DNA from: SIG603 sp044432645
GTDB lineage: Bacteria > Bacillota > Clostridia > Oscillospirales > Acutalibacteraceae
DNA: 64,000 bases
Assembly: GCA_044432645.1 (NCBI GenBank)
Contig: JAWXUM010000003.1
Location: 67,292-131,291, forward strand
Direction: 5' to 3'
The translations under genes and the position numbers were made by a program. Of the stretch, positions 56,174 through 64,000 are shown piece by piece (position 1 is the stretch's first letter; the number at the start of each line of letters is the position of its first letter). Under the pieces are notes generated by a model that was given only the letters and a program-made list of their open reading frames with translations, did not search any database and had not been told where the DNA came from.

Positions 56174-56755
56174 TTATTCTTGATTTACTCCATAAGTTAT
56201 CGCAATGATAGTATCATCTTCGGTAAAAAAAGTCAAATATGAATTGGCAAAACTATAAGTGTATGCTACACCGTCTACAGTATAATCTGAACCTTGTAGC
56301 TCAAGAGCCATATCAATATTCATTCCAATATAAACACCAGCATCAGTTTCGATAGTATCATCTTTTAGCGAAATAACCGAAACAAAATCTTCGTCGCCCT
56401 CTGGGTAGGTACTAATTTCAATTCCACTGTAATAGTAGATTTTATCTAAACCATCAAAAGCACAGCTTGCCGCTTCAAAATAGCTGTTTTCTTCGCCTAA
56501 ATCGTCATAAACATCAGCAAAGTTTACGCCCATTTGAATATCAACACCGCCATATGTAAAAATGATATTTTCCTCATCGTCTATAGTTATATCTTCTTCA
56601 TTTTCTTGTTCGATTTCATCTTCTTCGTTTTCTACATTTTCAGAAGAAGTATCTTCGTTTACATCTGTTTGTGTATCCGTGTCGCTACTGCAAGCAGTTA
56701 ATGTCATAGTAAAAACTGCAATCATTGTAAACATTAATATTTTTTTCATTTTCAT
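56174..56755 (-). CDS. Acidic lipoprotein of unknown function
   Basis: 193 residues with a lipoprotein signal (MTLTACSSD, Cys about 22), a very acidic Asp/Glu/Asn linker (about 30-65), and a globular C-terminal domain with no family I can name. It overlaps the SGNH gene by four bases (ATGA), so it is part of the Dlt-like operon. GAAGG precedes the ATG. Confidence 0.75.
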   Translation of the reverse strand: MKMKKILMFTMIAVFTMTLTACSSDTDTQTDVNEDTSSENVENEEDEIEQENEEDITIDDEENIIFTYGGVDIQMGVNFADVYDDLGEENSYFEAASCAFDGLDKIYYYSGIEISTYPEGDEDFVSVISLKDDTIETDAGVYIGMNIDMALELQGSDYTVDGVAYTYSFANSYLTFFTEDDTIIAITYGVNQE

Positions 56756-57777
56756 GTACCTTCATTTCTTTCTTGATAATAACTTTCTACTAAGCTTTCC
56801 CAATAATTAGATATTTCTTCATCGTCGCTTAAATTTTCTAAGCCATATTCACTTTGCAAGATTTCACCAAAATAGTCAGACATTTTTTCAGCACCATACA
56901 CATTCAAGTGAAGTCCTGAGTCGTATGTATCGGTTTGGTAGTCAATCCCTATTTCTTCTACATAGTCTAAAAAGTTTATATATAACAGTTCATTCTCAGC
57001 GGCATATTCTACCATTTGTTCGTCCCACTGTTCATACCAATAAGGATAAATTGACGGTGCTTTTATAAGAATTAACTCTATATCATTTTCAGTGCAAAGC
57101 TCTGTTATCATGTCTAAATACATATAACTTGTTTCGCCAAACTCATAACTTGCAAGTGCAGTGCCCTCTGGTATAACCTCCACAGCTTTTACATCGGTTT
57201 GCATTAAATATCCGTTGTATGAAATTGTAGGTGTATCAAAATAATATATAAAATCGTCCCATGTTAGCTCAGTTATACGGTCATGATACCTTAATATTGG
57301 GAAAATATAGCTTGAAAAGCTTTCTTCTTCTGTCATAGAAGCATTAATTGCATCAATTTTTGATTGTGAAAACTCCATACCGTCAATGTTAAGCCTATTA
57401 TAAGCTTCGCTTTGAGGCTCGTCATATTTCATAGACAAAACATTAAACACAACAACATCTGGCGTTTCGTATTGTAGTGTGTCTTCAAGCAAATAATATG
57501 ATTGCCAAATTAATTGCTGAGGGCCACCTCTTATATAAGAAGTAATTCCATATTCTTCCCACAAAGTTATTGGAGAAAAATTTTCATATACTTCGCAGTC
57601 ACCAATAAAAAGGACTTGGTTGTTTTGGTCGCTGTCGTAATATTCCTGGATTAATTGTCCCTCGTACACACTGTCGGTGTATTTGGGAACTAATAGCTGC
57701 TCTAAAGCTAGAAATAACATGACAAATACAAGTAGCGAAGCCAATATTTTTACTGTTACTCTGAATTTTACGTTCAT
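56752..57777 (-). CDS. SGNH/DltD-like protein with Cys at the nucleophile position
   Basis: 341 residues with an N-terminal membrane helix and an extracytoplasmic SGNH-type fold. The usual GDS motif reads GDCEVY, so Cys61 replaces the nucleophile Ser; the late DSGLHLNVYG supplies the Asp/His pair. It sits where DltD would be, after an MBOAT gene, so an acyl-transfer role at the surface is likely. The start is ATG 57777, with GGAG (from the upstream ATGGAG) six bases before it. Confidence 0.75.
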   Translation of the reverse strand: MNVKFRVTVKILASLLVFVMLFLALEQLLVPKYTDSVYEGQLIQEYYDSDQNNQVLFIGDCEVYENFSPITLWEEYGITSYIRGGPQQLIWQSYYLLEDTLQYETPDVVVFNVLSMKYDEPQSEAYNRLNIDGMEFSQSKIDAINASMTEEESFSSYIFPILRYHDRITELTWDDFIYYFDTPTISYNGYLMQTDVKAVEVIPEGTALASYEFGETSYMYLDMITELCTENDIELILIKAPSIYPYWYEQWDEQMVEYAAENELLYINFLDYVEEIGIDYQTDTYDSGLHLNVYGAEKMSDYFGEILQSEYGLENLSDDEEISNYWESLVESYYQERNEGT

Positions 57778-57801
57778 TAAAATCTCCATGTTTTTATCGT
57801 G

Positions 57802-59391
57802 TTAAAATTGATTATAAATAAATTGTGAGGAATCAAACCCTATTCCGTAAGCTCCAAAAATTATAATTGAAAATACTAAGAAAAACACAATTGCTGTTTT
57901 AGTTATGTAATTTTGTCTTTTTGCAATATCTTCAAACTTCTCTGATTTTCGTGTAATATATCCCACGAAAAGGAGGAATATTGTTCCATATAAAGCTGCG
58001 ATATAACTTACAGAAGATACCCCTAAGCCAGCCAAACCTTGTGTTAGGAACTCATTTATGCTTAAATTGGTGAAAATAGAGCCAAACATTTTAAATGTAA
58101 GTGGAACATTGGCATAGCAGTCGAATACACGAATTATATTCATTAGCCAAAATGTTCTAAACACTGAAAAAGCGAAGTAAGATTTTGACGTTTTAGCCTT
58201 TGGAAATTTTTTATGAAACTTTGCATAAAGTGGAGATAATTCTTGAGATATTAAAATAACTAAACCGTTAACCATACCCCAAACAATAAAGTTCCACGCT
58301 GCTCCATGCCAAAGACCTGTTAAAAACCAAAGTATCATAGTTGAAACATAAACAGGTATACGCTTGCCTAAATTGCCCCCAAAAACTTTTCTTGATTTAG
58401 TAGTGAACTTAAGCATTTTTTTACTAACTGAAAGTGGATAAAATATATAATCCCTAAACCATGTACCCATTGTAATATGCCATTTACGCCAATACTCTGC
58501 AATTGAAACTGACAAAAACGGTTTATTAAAGTTTTCTACAAGGTCTATTCCAAACATTTTAGCTACACCAATTGTAATATCAATACCGCCAGTGAAATCA
58601 GCATAAAGACAAATTGCGTATAAAAACATAACAGCTATAACATATATACCTTGGTACTGATCAGGATTTGCCACTAACAAAGCAATTACAGGGATAAGCC
58701 TGTCTGCAATTATCATTTTTTTAAAGTAACCATATAAAACTCTAACACAGGCACTGTAAAAATTGTTTTGCTCAAACTTATGTACGCTGAACATTGTTTT
58801 GCTAAGGTCAGAATATCTGCTGATAGGGCCTTGTATCATTTGAGGGAAAAACGATGCAAAAAGTGCGTAGTTAAAAAAGTTTCTTTCAGCTTTTTGTTTA
58901 CCCCAAAATACATCTATCAAATAGCTCATAGATTGAAAGGTGTAAAATGAAATACCCATTGGTAAAATAATATTTAAAAGTGGTAACGAAGAGCCTTCGC
59001 TCACAGTATTTACGACTACATTTATGTTGCTTATTACAAAATCTGTATATTTAACAACAGCTAATATACCAAAATTAAGTATTAAACAAGACAAAAACCA
59101 CTTTTTTTGCTTAAGATGAATTTTTGCTTTATATTCTTTTTTTTGCGCTTTGTCGCTAAAATTTGAAAGATTTGCTTTTTGCGTTTCTTTTAAATCCTCA
59201 ATTTTATTAGTTGCAATAAATACAGTAATAATTGTTGCAAACAAGAACAGTAAATACTCTACACCTGCATAAGCGTAAAAAATTATACTGGAAACTAATA
59301 AAATTTTAGGTTGTAATTTTTTTGGTAAAATGTAGTATAAAAGAACTGAAACACTGGCATATATTACAAAAGTCCATGAAGTAAATAACAC
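57802..59391 (-). CDS. MBOAT acyltransferase, DltB/AlgI-like
   Basis: 529 residues with about 11 membrane segments. The catalytic His is in TGLWHGAAWN, as in DltB and AlgI. It would move an acyl or D-alanyl group from the carrier protein across the membrane. GTG start with GGTGG seven bases upstream; it lies 11 bases after the carrier protein gene. Confidence 0.88.
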   Translation of the reverse strand: MLFTSWTFVIYASVSVLLYYILPKKLQPKILLVSSIIFYAYAGVEYLLFLFATIITVFIATNKIEDLKETQKANLSNFSDKAQKKEYKAKIHLKQKKWFLSCLILNFGILAVVKYTDFVISNINVVVNTVSEGSSLPLLNIILPMGISFYTFQSMSYLIDVFWGKQKAERNFFNYALFASFFPQMIQGPISRYSDLSKTMFSVHKFEQNNFYSACVRVLYGYFKKMIIADRLIPVIALLVANPDQYQGIYVIAVMFLYAICLYADFTGGIDITIGVAKMFGIDLVENFNKPFLSVSIAEYWRKWHITMGTWFRDYIFYPLSVSKKMLKFTTKSRKVFGGNLGKRIPVYVSTMILWFLTGLWHGAAWNFIVWGMVNGLVILISQELSPLYAKFHKKFPKAKTSKSYFAFSVFRTFWLMNIIRVFDCYANVPLTFKMFGSIFTNLSINEFLTQGLAGLGVSSVSYIAALYGTIFLLFVGYITRKSEKFEDIAKRQNYITKTAIVFFLVFSIIIFGAYGIGFDSSQFIYNQF

Positions 59392-59402
59392 TTGCTTACC
59401 AC

Positions 59403-59627
59403 CTAATCATCTAATCTATCTACTAATGCTTGTAAAGCTTCTGCGCTGTTAAAATTTTCAGGAACAATTTCCCATGCTGGAATAGCGATGTCTAAATTCT
59501 CCTCAATCTCTGCTATAATGGTGATAATGTCAAATGAGTCTAAAACCCCGTCATCAATTAAAGTTGTGCATGTGATAAAATCGACATCTGGCCTTATTTC
59601 TTGTATAATTTCTAAAACTGTATCCAT
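59403..59627 (-). CDS. Acyl/aminoacyl carrier protein (DltC-like)
   Basis: 74 residues, helix-rich, with the phosphopantetheine Ser31 in GVLDSFD. It takes the activated group from the AMP ligase upstream and hands it to the MBOAT downstream. GGAG precedes the ATG. It could carry D-alanine or another amino or fatty acid. Confidence 0.9.
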   Translation of the reverse strand: MDTVLEIIQEIRPDVDFITCTTLIDDGVLDSFDIITIIAEIEENLDIAIPAWEIVPENFNSAEALQALVDRLDD

Positions 59628-59665
59628 TGTTTTCTCCTTTAATAGTCGCTTAATTTTAAAAGCAA

Positions 59666-61165
59666 CTATATACTTTCTAATAAATTTTTACGGTCAATTT
59701 TTCCGTTGCTAGTAAGTGGCATTTGCTCTAGTATAATTATTTTAAACGGTAACATATATCTTGGTAAAAGCTTTTTAAGTTCTGTCATAATTTGTCTTTG
59801 GTCAAGTTCTGTAACACAGTATAAATAGAGTCTGCTTGACTTATTATCAAACACACAACAACACATTTTTATTTCATCGAGCGTAGCAACGCAAACTTCA
59901 ATTTCTGCAAGTTCAATTCTATGTCCCATGTGTTTAATTTGATAATCTTTTCTACTTAAGAAAATAAGCTCACCGTATTCATTAAGCTTTGCTAAATCAC
60001 CTGTTTTATAAATTAAATCATCATAAGCTGTTACGAGTGGATTTTGAACAAAAGCTACCCTTGTTTTTTCTTCATCATTATAATAACCCATTGTAAGACA
60101 AGTTCCACGAATACAAATCTCGCCTGTTTCGCCTTGTTTTGAAAGCTCGTTATTTTCGTTAATAAGTAAAATTTGAGTGTTATTAAACGGCTTTCCAACT
60201 GGGATTTTGTCGGTTTCTTCAAAATCTCTGTCAACAACATAGTAAGTAGACATACCTGTTGCCTCGGTAGGACCGTAAAGATTAATGAACCTAGCATTTG
60301 GCAAATGCTCTTTCCATAAATTAAATTGTTTTATAGGAAAAATTTCACTTCCAAAAGCGACAGTGTGTAAATACTGTATAGTTTTTTGCTCAAAAGTTTT
60401 AAAAGCAGAAATCATTGTAAGTGCTGAAACTACCCAACAAATTGTATTAATTTTATTCTCATTAAGAAAGTCAACTAGCTTTATTGGAAACATAAAACAA
60501 GATTTTGGAATAAAATAAGTAGTAGCACAGTATTTAAGCGTTGGGAAAATATCTTTTAAACAAGCGTCCACATAAAGTGGTGCTTGATTGCCAAAAACTG
60601 AATTTGAATTCACCTGTAAAACTTCGCTTAAATTATCAACATAATCAATAACAGAGCGATGATTTGCCAAAACTCCTTTTGGAGTTCCTGTAGAACCAGA
60701 AGTGAAAACTATATAAATTGGGTCTATATCCAAAGCTTTTGCACGTACTTCTGCTAATTTTTCTAAATTTATTTCTGTTTTAATTACATCTGAAAATTTT
60801 TGAATTTTATCTTCACTTTCAAATGTTTTAGCTACACCATAAGTTTTATCGTCAGTAATAACCATTCTAGGTTTTAAAGAATTAAAAATAAGTTTAATCC
60901 TACCAGCAGGCATTTCACTGTCAAGTGGAACATAATAATTCCCACTTGCAACTACACCCAAAAATGTAGCAACTGTATTTGCACTTTTTTCCATAAAAAT
61001 TACAATAGGTTCGGCTTTGTAATTATTTTCTATTAAATATGTACCAACTTTTTGGGATATATCGTGAACTTGTCCAAAGCTTAAACTTGCATTTTCACTT
61101 ACAAAGGCTATTTTGTTTGGGTTTCGAGAAACAGCACATTCTAGATATTCCAGTATATTATTCAT
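59666..61165 (-). CDS. AMP-binding ligase, DltA-like
   Basis: 499 residues of the adenylate-forming superfamily. The P-loop-like A3 motif FTSGSTGTPK is at 154-163, YGPTEATG and KTGDLAKL follow, and the A10 motif NGKIDRK is near the end. It charges the carrier protein. The selectivity pocket around CWVVSALTM differs from what I recall of standard DltA, so the amino acid may not be D-alanine. AAAGGAG precedes the ATG. Confidence 0.85.
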   Translation of the reverse strand: MNNILEYLECAVSRNPNKIAFVSENASLSFGQVHDISQKVGTYLIENNYKAEPIVIFMEKSANTVATFLGVVASGNYYVPLDSEMPAGRIKLIFNSLKPRMVITDDKTYGVAKTFESEDKIQKFSDVIKTEINLEKLAEVRAKALDIDPIYIVFTSGSTGTPKGVLANHRSVIDYVDNLSEVLQVNSNSVFGNQAPLYVDACLKDIFPTLKYCATTYFIPKSCFMFPIKLVDFLNENKINTICWVVSALTMISAFKTFEQKTIQYLHTVAFGSEIFPIKQFNLWKEHLPNARFINLYGPTEATGMSTYYVVDRDFEETDKIPVGKPFNNTQILLINENNELSKQGETGEICIRGTCLTMGYYNDEEKTRVAFVQNPLVTAYDDLIYKTGDLAKLNEYGELIFLSRKDYQIKHMGHRIELAEIEVCVATLDEIKMCCCVFDNKSSRLYLYCVTELDQRQIMTELKKLLPRYMLPFKIIILEQMPLTSNGKIDRKNLLESI

Positions 61166-61175
61166 CTTTTCTCCT

Positions 61176-62738
61176 TTAAGCTACAATTGTTATGCTCACT
61201 TCTTTATAATCGTAATAATGATACTCTGTACCACGTTTTTCATCTTGAAGTACAGTGTATTCTGCCGCTTCAGTATCTGTAAACATAAAGGTATTACTTG
61301 TTACAGAATTAGGGCAAGCATCGACATGATACCAACCATTTCCAACGTTTATTGCAACCCATTTATGATTAGAAGATGTACCAGATATTCTTTCCATAGT
61401 AACAACTGGAATATCCAGTTGCTGCATCATTAAATACAAAACTGAATAATATGTATAACAATCCCCAGGATTTCCCTTTATACCATAATAAGCAATTTCG
61501 TATATATCACTATGTGAACCTGATGATGCATAATTAATGTTATTTTTGCACCATTTGTACGCAGCGTAAGCTTTGTCATAATCACTCATGGAAGATGTAG
61601 TAATACTATCTAATATATCATCTATTAAACCTAAAACATAATCAGCATCTATCTCAATAACAGTAATTGTTGTAGAGGTACTTGATTTGTTCCCGTTATC
61701 ATCTGTTGCAGAATAAGTAATATTGTATGTGCCTTCCAAATTCAAATTAACACTACTATTATCCACAGAGATAGACAAACTATTTCCGTAACAATCAATA
61801 GCTGAAACGCCAGATTTATATGAAACAGAATCCCCAACACATATTTCCAATTTTGATACACCAGAAATTATAGGATTATCACTTTTATACCTAACCACAA
61901 CTGTTGCTGATACTTCAACTATATCACCATTTTCATTTGAAATAGTAATCGGAATTTCGTATGAACCAATTTTTGAGAAATCATTATCTTCATTTGTAAA
62001 TTCAGCAGTTAGACCACTAATATTTTCAAAACTCAGAAAATCTTCAATTTCAAGTGTGACATCGTCCTCTACATTAACTTCTATAGCTTCAATATTGACG
62101 TTTAAATAAATTACATTTGCTGTAATTACAGTTTCATGCCCAAAATCATCTGTTGCTATATAATAAAATTCGCTTACGCCTTCAGCACTAGAATCAATGT
62201 TATTACTATCTATAGTTACTTCAATAGCTTGACCATAACAGTCAGTCGCAGTAACATCGGTTGGATATTCAATCTCTGTGCCACATAAAAGCAAATAATC
62301 TACTACCGTGTTTTCGATAACAGGCTCTAAATCGACCGAGCTGATACTATATTCTATATCTACAGTTCTATAAATTTTTTCTTCTTCATCTATATTTAAC
62401 GTTAATAAAATTTGCGATTGATAAAAGCCCACATCGTCGGTTACTAGTTCTCCATCTATGAATTCTGTTGTAATTAATCCATATATATTTTCTGGTACAG
62501 TGTCCCAGTCGATATAATTATCAGAGTTTTCAAACATATCAGTTTGCTCTATTGTCCCATCTAATACCAAAGTTTCAATATTGTTGAAATTTTCAACTTT
62601 TAAATCATACTCTAACTGCAAAGCAAGTTGCAATTCATATTCTAGTTTATTAAGATAGCTAATATACCCATAAACACTTATCGCAAAAGCTAATAAGATT
62701 GATGCTAAGATAATAATACGCTTTTTAGTTATTAACAT
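61176..62738 (-). CDS. Surface Ig-like/transglutaminase protein
   Basis: 520 residues: N-terminal membrane helix (about 6-28), two to three Ig-like/cadherin-like modules (about 85-365, with repeated GYEIPITIS- and TDCYGQ-type motifs), and a C-terminal transglutaminase-like domain. Triad candidates are Cys in GDCYTYY, His in SSNHKWVA and Asp in YHVDACPN. It is first in the Dlt-like operon, ten bases before the ligase. The start is ATG 62738 (AGGA upstream), not 62768. Confidence 0.8.
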   Translation of the reverse strand: MLITKKRIIILASILLAFAISVYGYISYLNKLEYELQLALQLEYDLKVENFNNIETLVLDGTIEQTDMFENSDNYIDWDTVPENIYGLITTEFIDGELVTDDVGFYQSQILLTLNIDEEEKIYRTVDIEYSISSVDLEPVIENTVVDYLLLCGTEIEYPTDVTATDCYGQAIEVTIDSNNIDSSAEGVSEFYYIATDDFGHETVITANVIYLNVNIEAIEVNVEDDVTLEIEDFLSFENISGLTAEFTNEDNDFSKIGSYEIPITISNENGDIVEVSATVVVRYKSDNPIISGVSKLEICVGDSVSYKSGVSAIDCYGNSLSISVDNSSVNLNLEGTYNITYSATDDNGNKSSTSTTITVIEIDADYVLGLIDDILDSITTSSMSDYDKAYAAYKWCKNNINYASSGSHSDIYEIAYYGIKGNPGDCYTYYSVLYLMMQQLDIPVVTMERISGTSSNHKWVAINVGNGWYHVDACPNSVTSNTFMFTDTEAAEYTVLQDEKRGTEYHYYDYKEVSITIVA

Positions 62739-62785
62739 TGTAAAATATTCCTTTTCTAAATTCGACATAAATCAATACTTTTTTC

Positions 62786-62814
62786 ATTATATCAATTAAC
62801 CTGGATATTTGCAA
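62786..62814 (-). promoter_or_regulatory. Promoter of the Dlt-like operon
   Basis: Minus strand TTGCAA (62809-62814), 17 bases, TATAAT (62786-62791), about 45 bases upstream of the first start. Confidence 0.75.
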
Positions 62815-63037
62815 TATAATTAGAATATATTTTACATATTATTTAAAATATTCAATTTCATACCTACAAAAATTAATATCATAATTCCATAGTTTCTATA
62901 CATTTATGTATGCAGACAATTAATGATTTGATTAATTAATAAACTCTTATTTTGTATATATTTGAGTTTCCGTATCTTCCATTAGATAGATATACTTAAC
63001 ATAACTTAGTAAAAGATACACTTACATCAGTACACAT
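62815..63037. other. AT-rich region without a recognisable gene
   Basis: I see no gene, RNA or clear hairpin here; it lies between the Dlt-like promoter and the first terminal repeat. Confidence 0.5.
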
Positions 63038-63348
63038 ACTCTGTGTTAATCAAAACTTTACAGTGCGAATTAAACATAGTAGGGAACGACGCCCTCGTCG
63101 TTCCGATGACGAAAATTGATTAGTTGAAAAATATGTTAATATAGTACAATAACCCCCCCCATAATTGTTATGAAGTTATAAATTTTGTAGTCTTACTAGG
63201 GAACGACACCTCCTTAAAGTTATGTATAACACTTTGTAGGGCATAGAAGCCCTACACTACAGAATTTAAAGTTTTGTGAAGTTTAAACTGACACAAAGTA
63301 CTTCAGTTTATTGTTTATAAAACTTTTATAAAACTTTTTAGTTTATCA
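63038..63348. repeat. Terminal direct repeat, copy 1 (311 bp)
   Basis: Near-identical to 63507-63817. The first ~120 bases match exactly; about a dozen differences, mostly substitutions, lie in the rest, plus a C-run of eight here against six in copy 2. It contains a hairpin (GGAACGACG 63083-63091 with CGTCGTTCC 63096-63104), a decayed half-hairpin, and a TGTAGGGC/GCCCTACA hairpin near 63236-63258. No ORF or terminal inverted repeats. Confidence 0.9.
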
Positions 63349-63420
63349 GACGGAACCGACAACTGTGGTATAACCACAAAAATCGATGAAAACTGGTTCT
63401 ACTATGAAGCTTGGTTATGA
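63349..63420 (+). pseudogene. 3' remnant of an unidentified gene
   Basis: Twenty-three codons ending in TGA read DGTDNCGITTKIDENWF then YYEAWL, a protein-like composition. It begins exactly at the end of repeat copy 1 and has no start or binding site. It looks like the tail of a gene whose front was removed or displaced by the repeat. The family is not recognised. Confidence 0.45.
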
Positions 63421-63506
63421 TAATTAGATTTTTTATTTGTAAAAAAATTCACCTATACAGATCATTATATTTTATAATTATCGCCCTTACAATAAAACAA
63501 AATCGA

Positions 63507-63817
63507 ACTCTGTGTTAATCAAAACTTTACAGTGCGAATTAAACATAGTAGGGAACGACGCCCTCGTCGTTCCGATGACGAAAATTGATTAGTTGAAAAA
63601 TATGTTAATATAGTACAATAACCCCCCATAATTGTTATGAAGTTATAAATTTTGTAGTCTTACTAGGGGAACGACGCCTCCTTAAAGTTACATATAACAC
63701 TTTGTAGGGCATGGAAGCCCTACACTACATAGTTTAATGTTTTGTGAAGTTTTAGCTGACACAAAGCACTTCAGTTTATTGTTTATAAAAATTTTTATAA
63801 AACTTTTTAATTTATCA
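63507..63817. repeat. Terminal direct repeat, copy 2 (311 bp)
   Basis: Direct copy of 63038-63348, separated by 158 bases. The GGAACGACG/CGTCGTTCC hairpin lies at 63552-63573. Flanking sequences on either side are unrelated, so the repeat boundaries are sharp. Confidence 0.9.
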
Positions 63818-63896
63818 TATAGCAACATGAATATTGTTAGCCCTTAACTAAGTGGTATAAATCCTGCCAGAAACTTTTAAAAAATACGCAAAAAAA

Positions 63897-63972
63897 TACT
63901 CCTAAGCTAAACTTAGAAGTATATGTTAAAGGGTCAGTGCCCTGAAAACTGAATAAAGAACGAATAAGTAGG
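63897..63972 (+). other. rRNA-operon leader/spacer-like sequence
   Basis: A hairpin (63897-63921, CTAAG/CTTAG core) is followed by CCTGAAAACTGAATAAAGAA and CGAATAAGTAGG. A GAAAACTGAATAA element is typical of Firmicute rRNA leaders and the 16S-23S spacer. This suggests rRNA genes shortly past the window end; no rRNA is inside the window. Confidence 0.45.
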
Positions 63973-64000
63973 TTAAATGCATTTTATTGTGGTAGACTTA

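Noticed and set aside
63038..63817. Insertion sequence
   Set aside because: No transposase frame and no terminal inverted repeats; treated as a direct duplication.

Overview
The window is AT-rich, with Firmicute-type ribosome-binding sites and sigma-A promoters, TTG/GTG starts, and Gram-positive surface genes. It is most likely a member of the Clostridia, possibly Lachnospirales. This rests on gene content: an archaeal-type IMP cyclohydrolase beside a stand-alone AICAR transformylase, YmdB, FakA-RecG, GdpP-rplI-dnaB, RNase J, and a divergent type IIA topoisomerase pair. No rRNA, tRNA or CRISPR array was found, but the last ~100 bases resemble the leader or spacer of an rRNA operon. No complete mobile element was found.

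Layout. (1) 1-3464: end of a purine-biosynthesis operon (purO, purH transformylase, purD), with a hairpin in each gap. (2) 3525-11598, plus strand: a DUF218 membrane protein, a sulfatase, YmdB, FakA, RecG and a membrane-anchored transglutaminase-like protein. (3) 11582-28660, minus strand: housekeeping genes: NAD(P)H-hydrate repair, topoisomerase subunits A and B, and gdpP-rplI-dnaB-tilS-hpt-ftsH, with rnj and nudC. (4) 28872-34201, plus strand: a GntR-controlled catabolic operon (racemase-family protein, split transketolase, glycerate-type dehydrogenase, cytoplasmic GH-A-like barrel). It has a clear promoter and a paired TGAATTCA operator. (5) 34269-39949, minus strand: purine salvage and uptake (xpt, BMP lipoprotein, nucleoside-type ABC transporter). 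(6) 40275-47738: surface polymer genes (nucleotide-sugar dehydratase, VanZ, GtrA, a lipase-like hydrolase, and tarI-tarJ with a two-module teichoic-acid polymerase). (7) 47971-55926, minus strand: a six-gene MacAB-like export system with three adaptor proteins, one 937-residue FtsX-type permease and two ATPases, one of which carries a C-terminal AbrB-like domain. (8) 56174-62738, minus strand: a Dlt-like operon (Ig/transglutaminase surface protein, AMP ligase, carrier protein, MBOAT, SGNH protein, lipoprotein). (9) 62739-64000: non-coding, with a 311-bp direct duplication, a 3' gene remnant and rRNA-leader-like sequence.

How they fit together. Purine supply is covered by synthesis (purO/H/D), salvage (hpt, xpt) and uptake (BMP/ABC). 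Envelope building is the second theme: ribitol teichoic acid, Dlt-like acyl or aminoacyl modification, and the export machine. The least explained units are the GntR/transketolase operon, the three-adaptor exporter with an AbrB-tailed ATPase, and the Dlt-like operon led by a transglutaminase. A hairpin family with compensatory arm changes recurs in the purine gaps and is related in form to hairpins at 8212 and in the terminal repeats.
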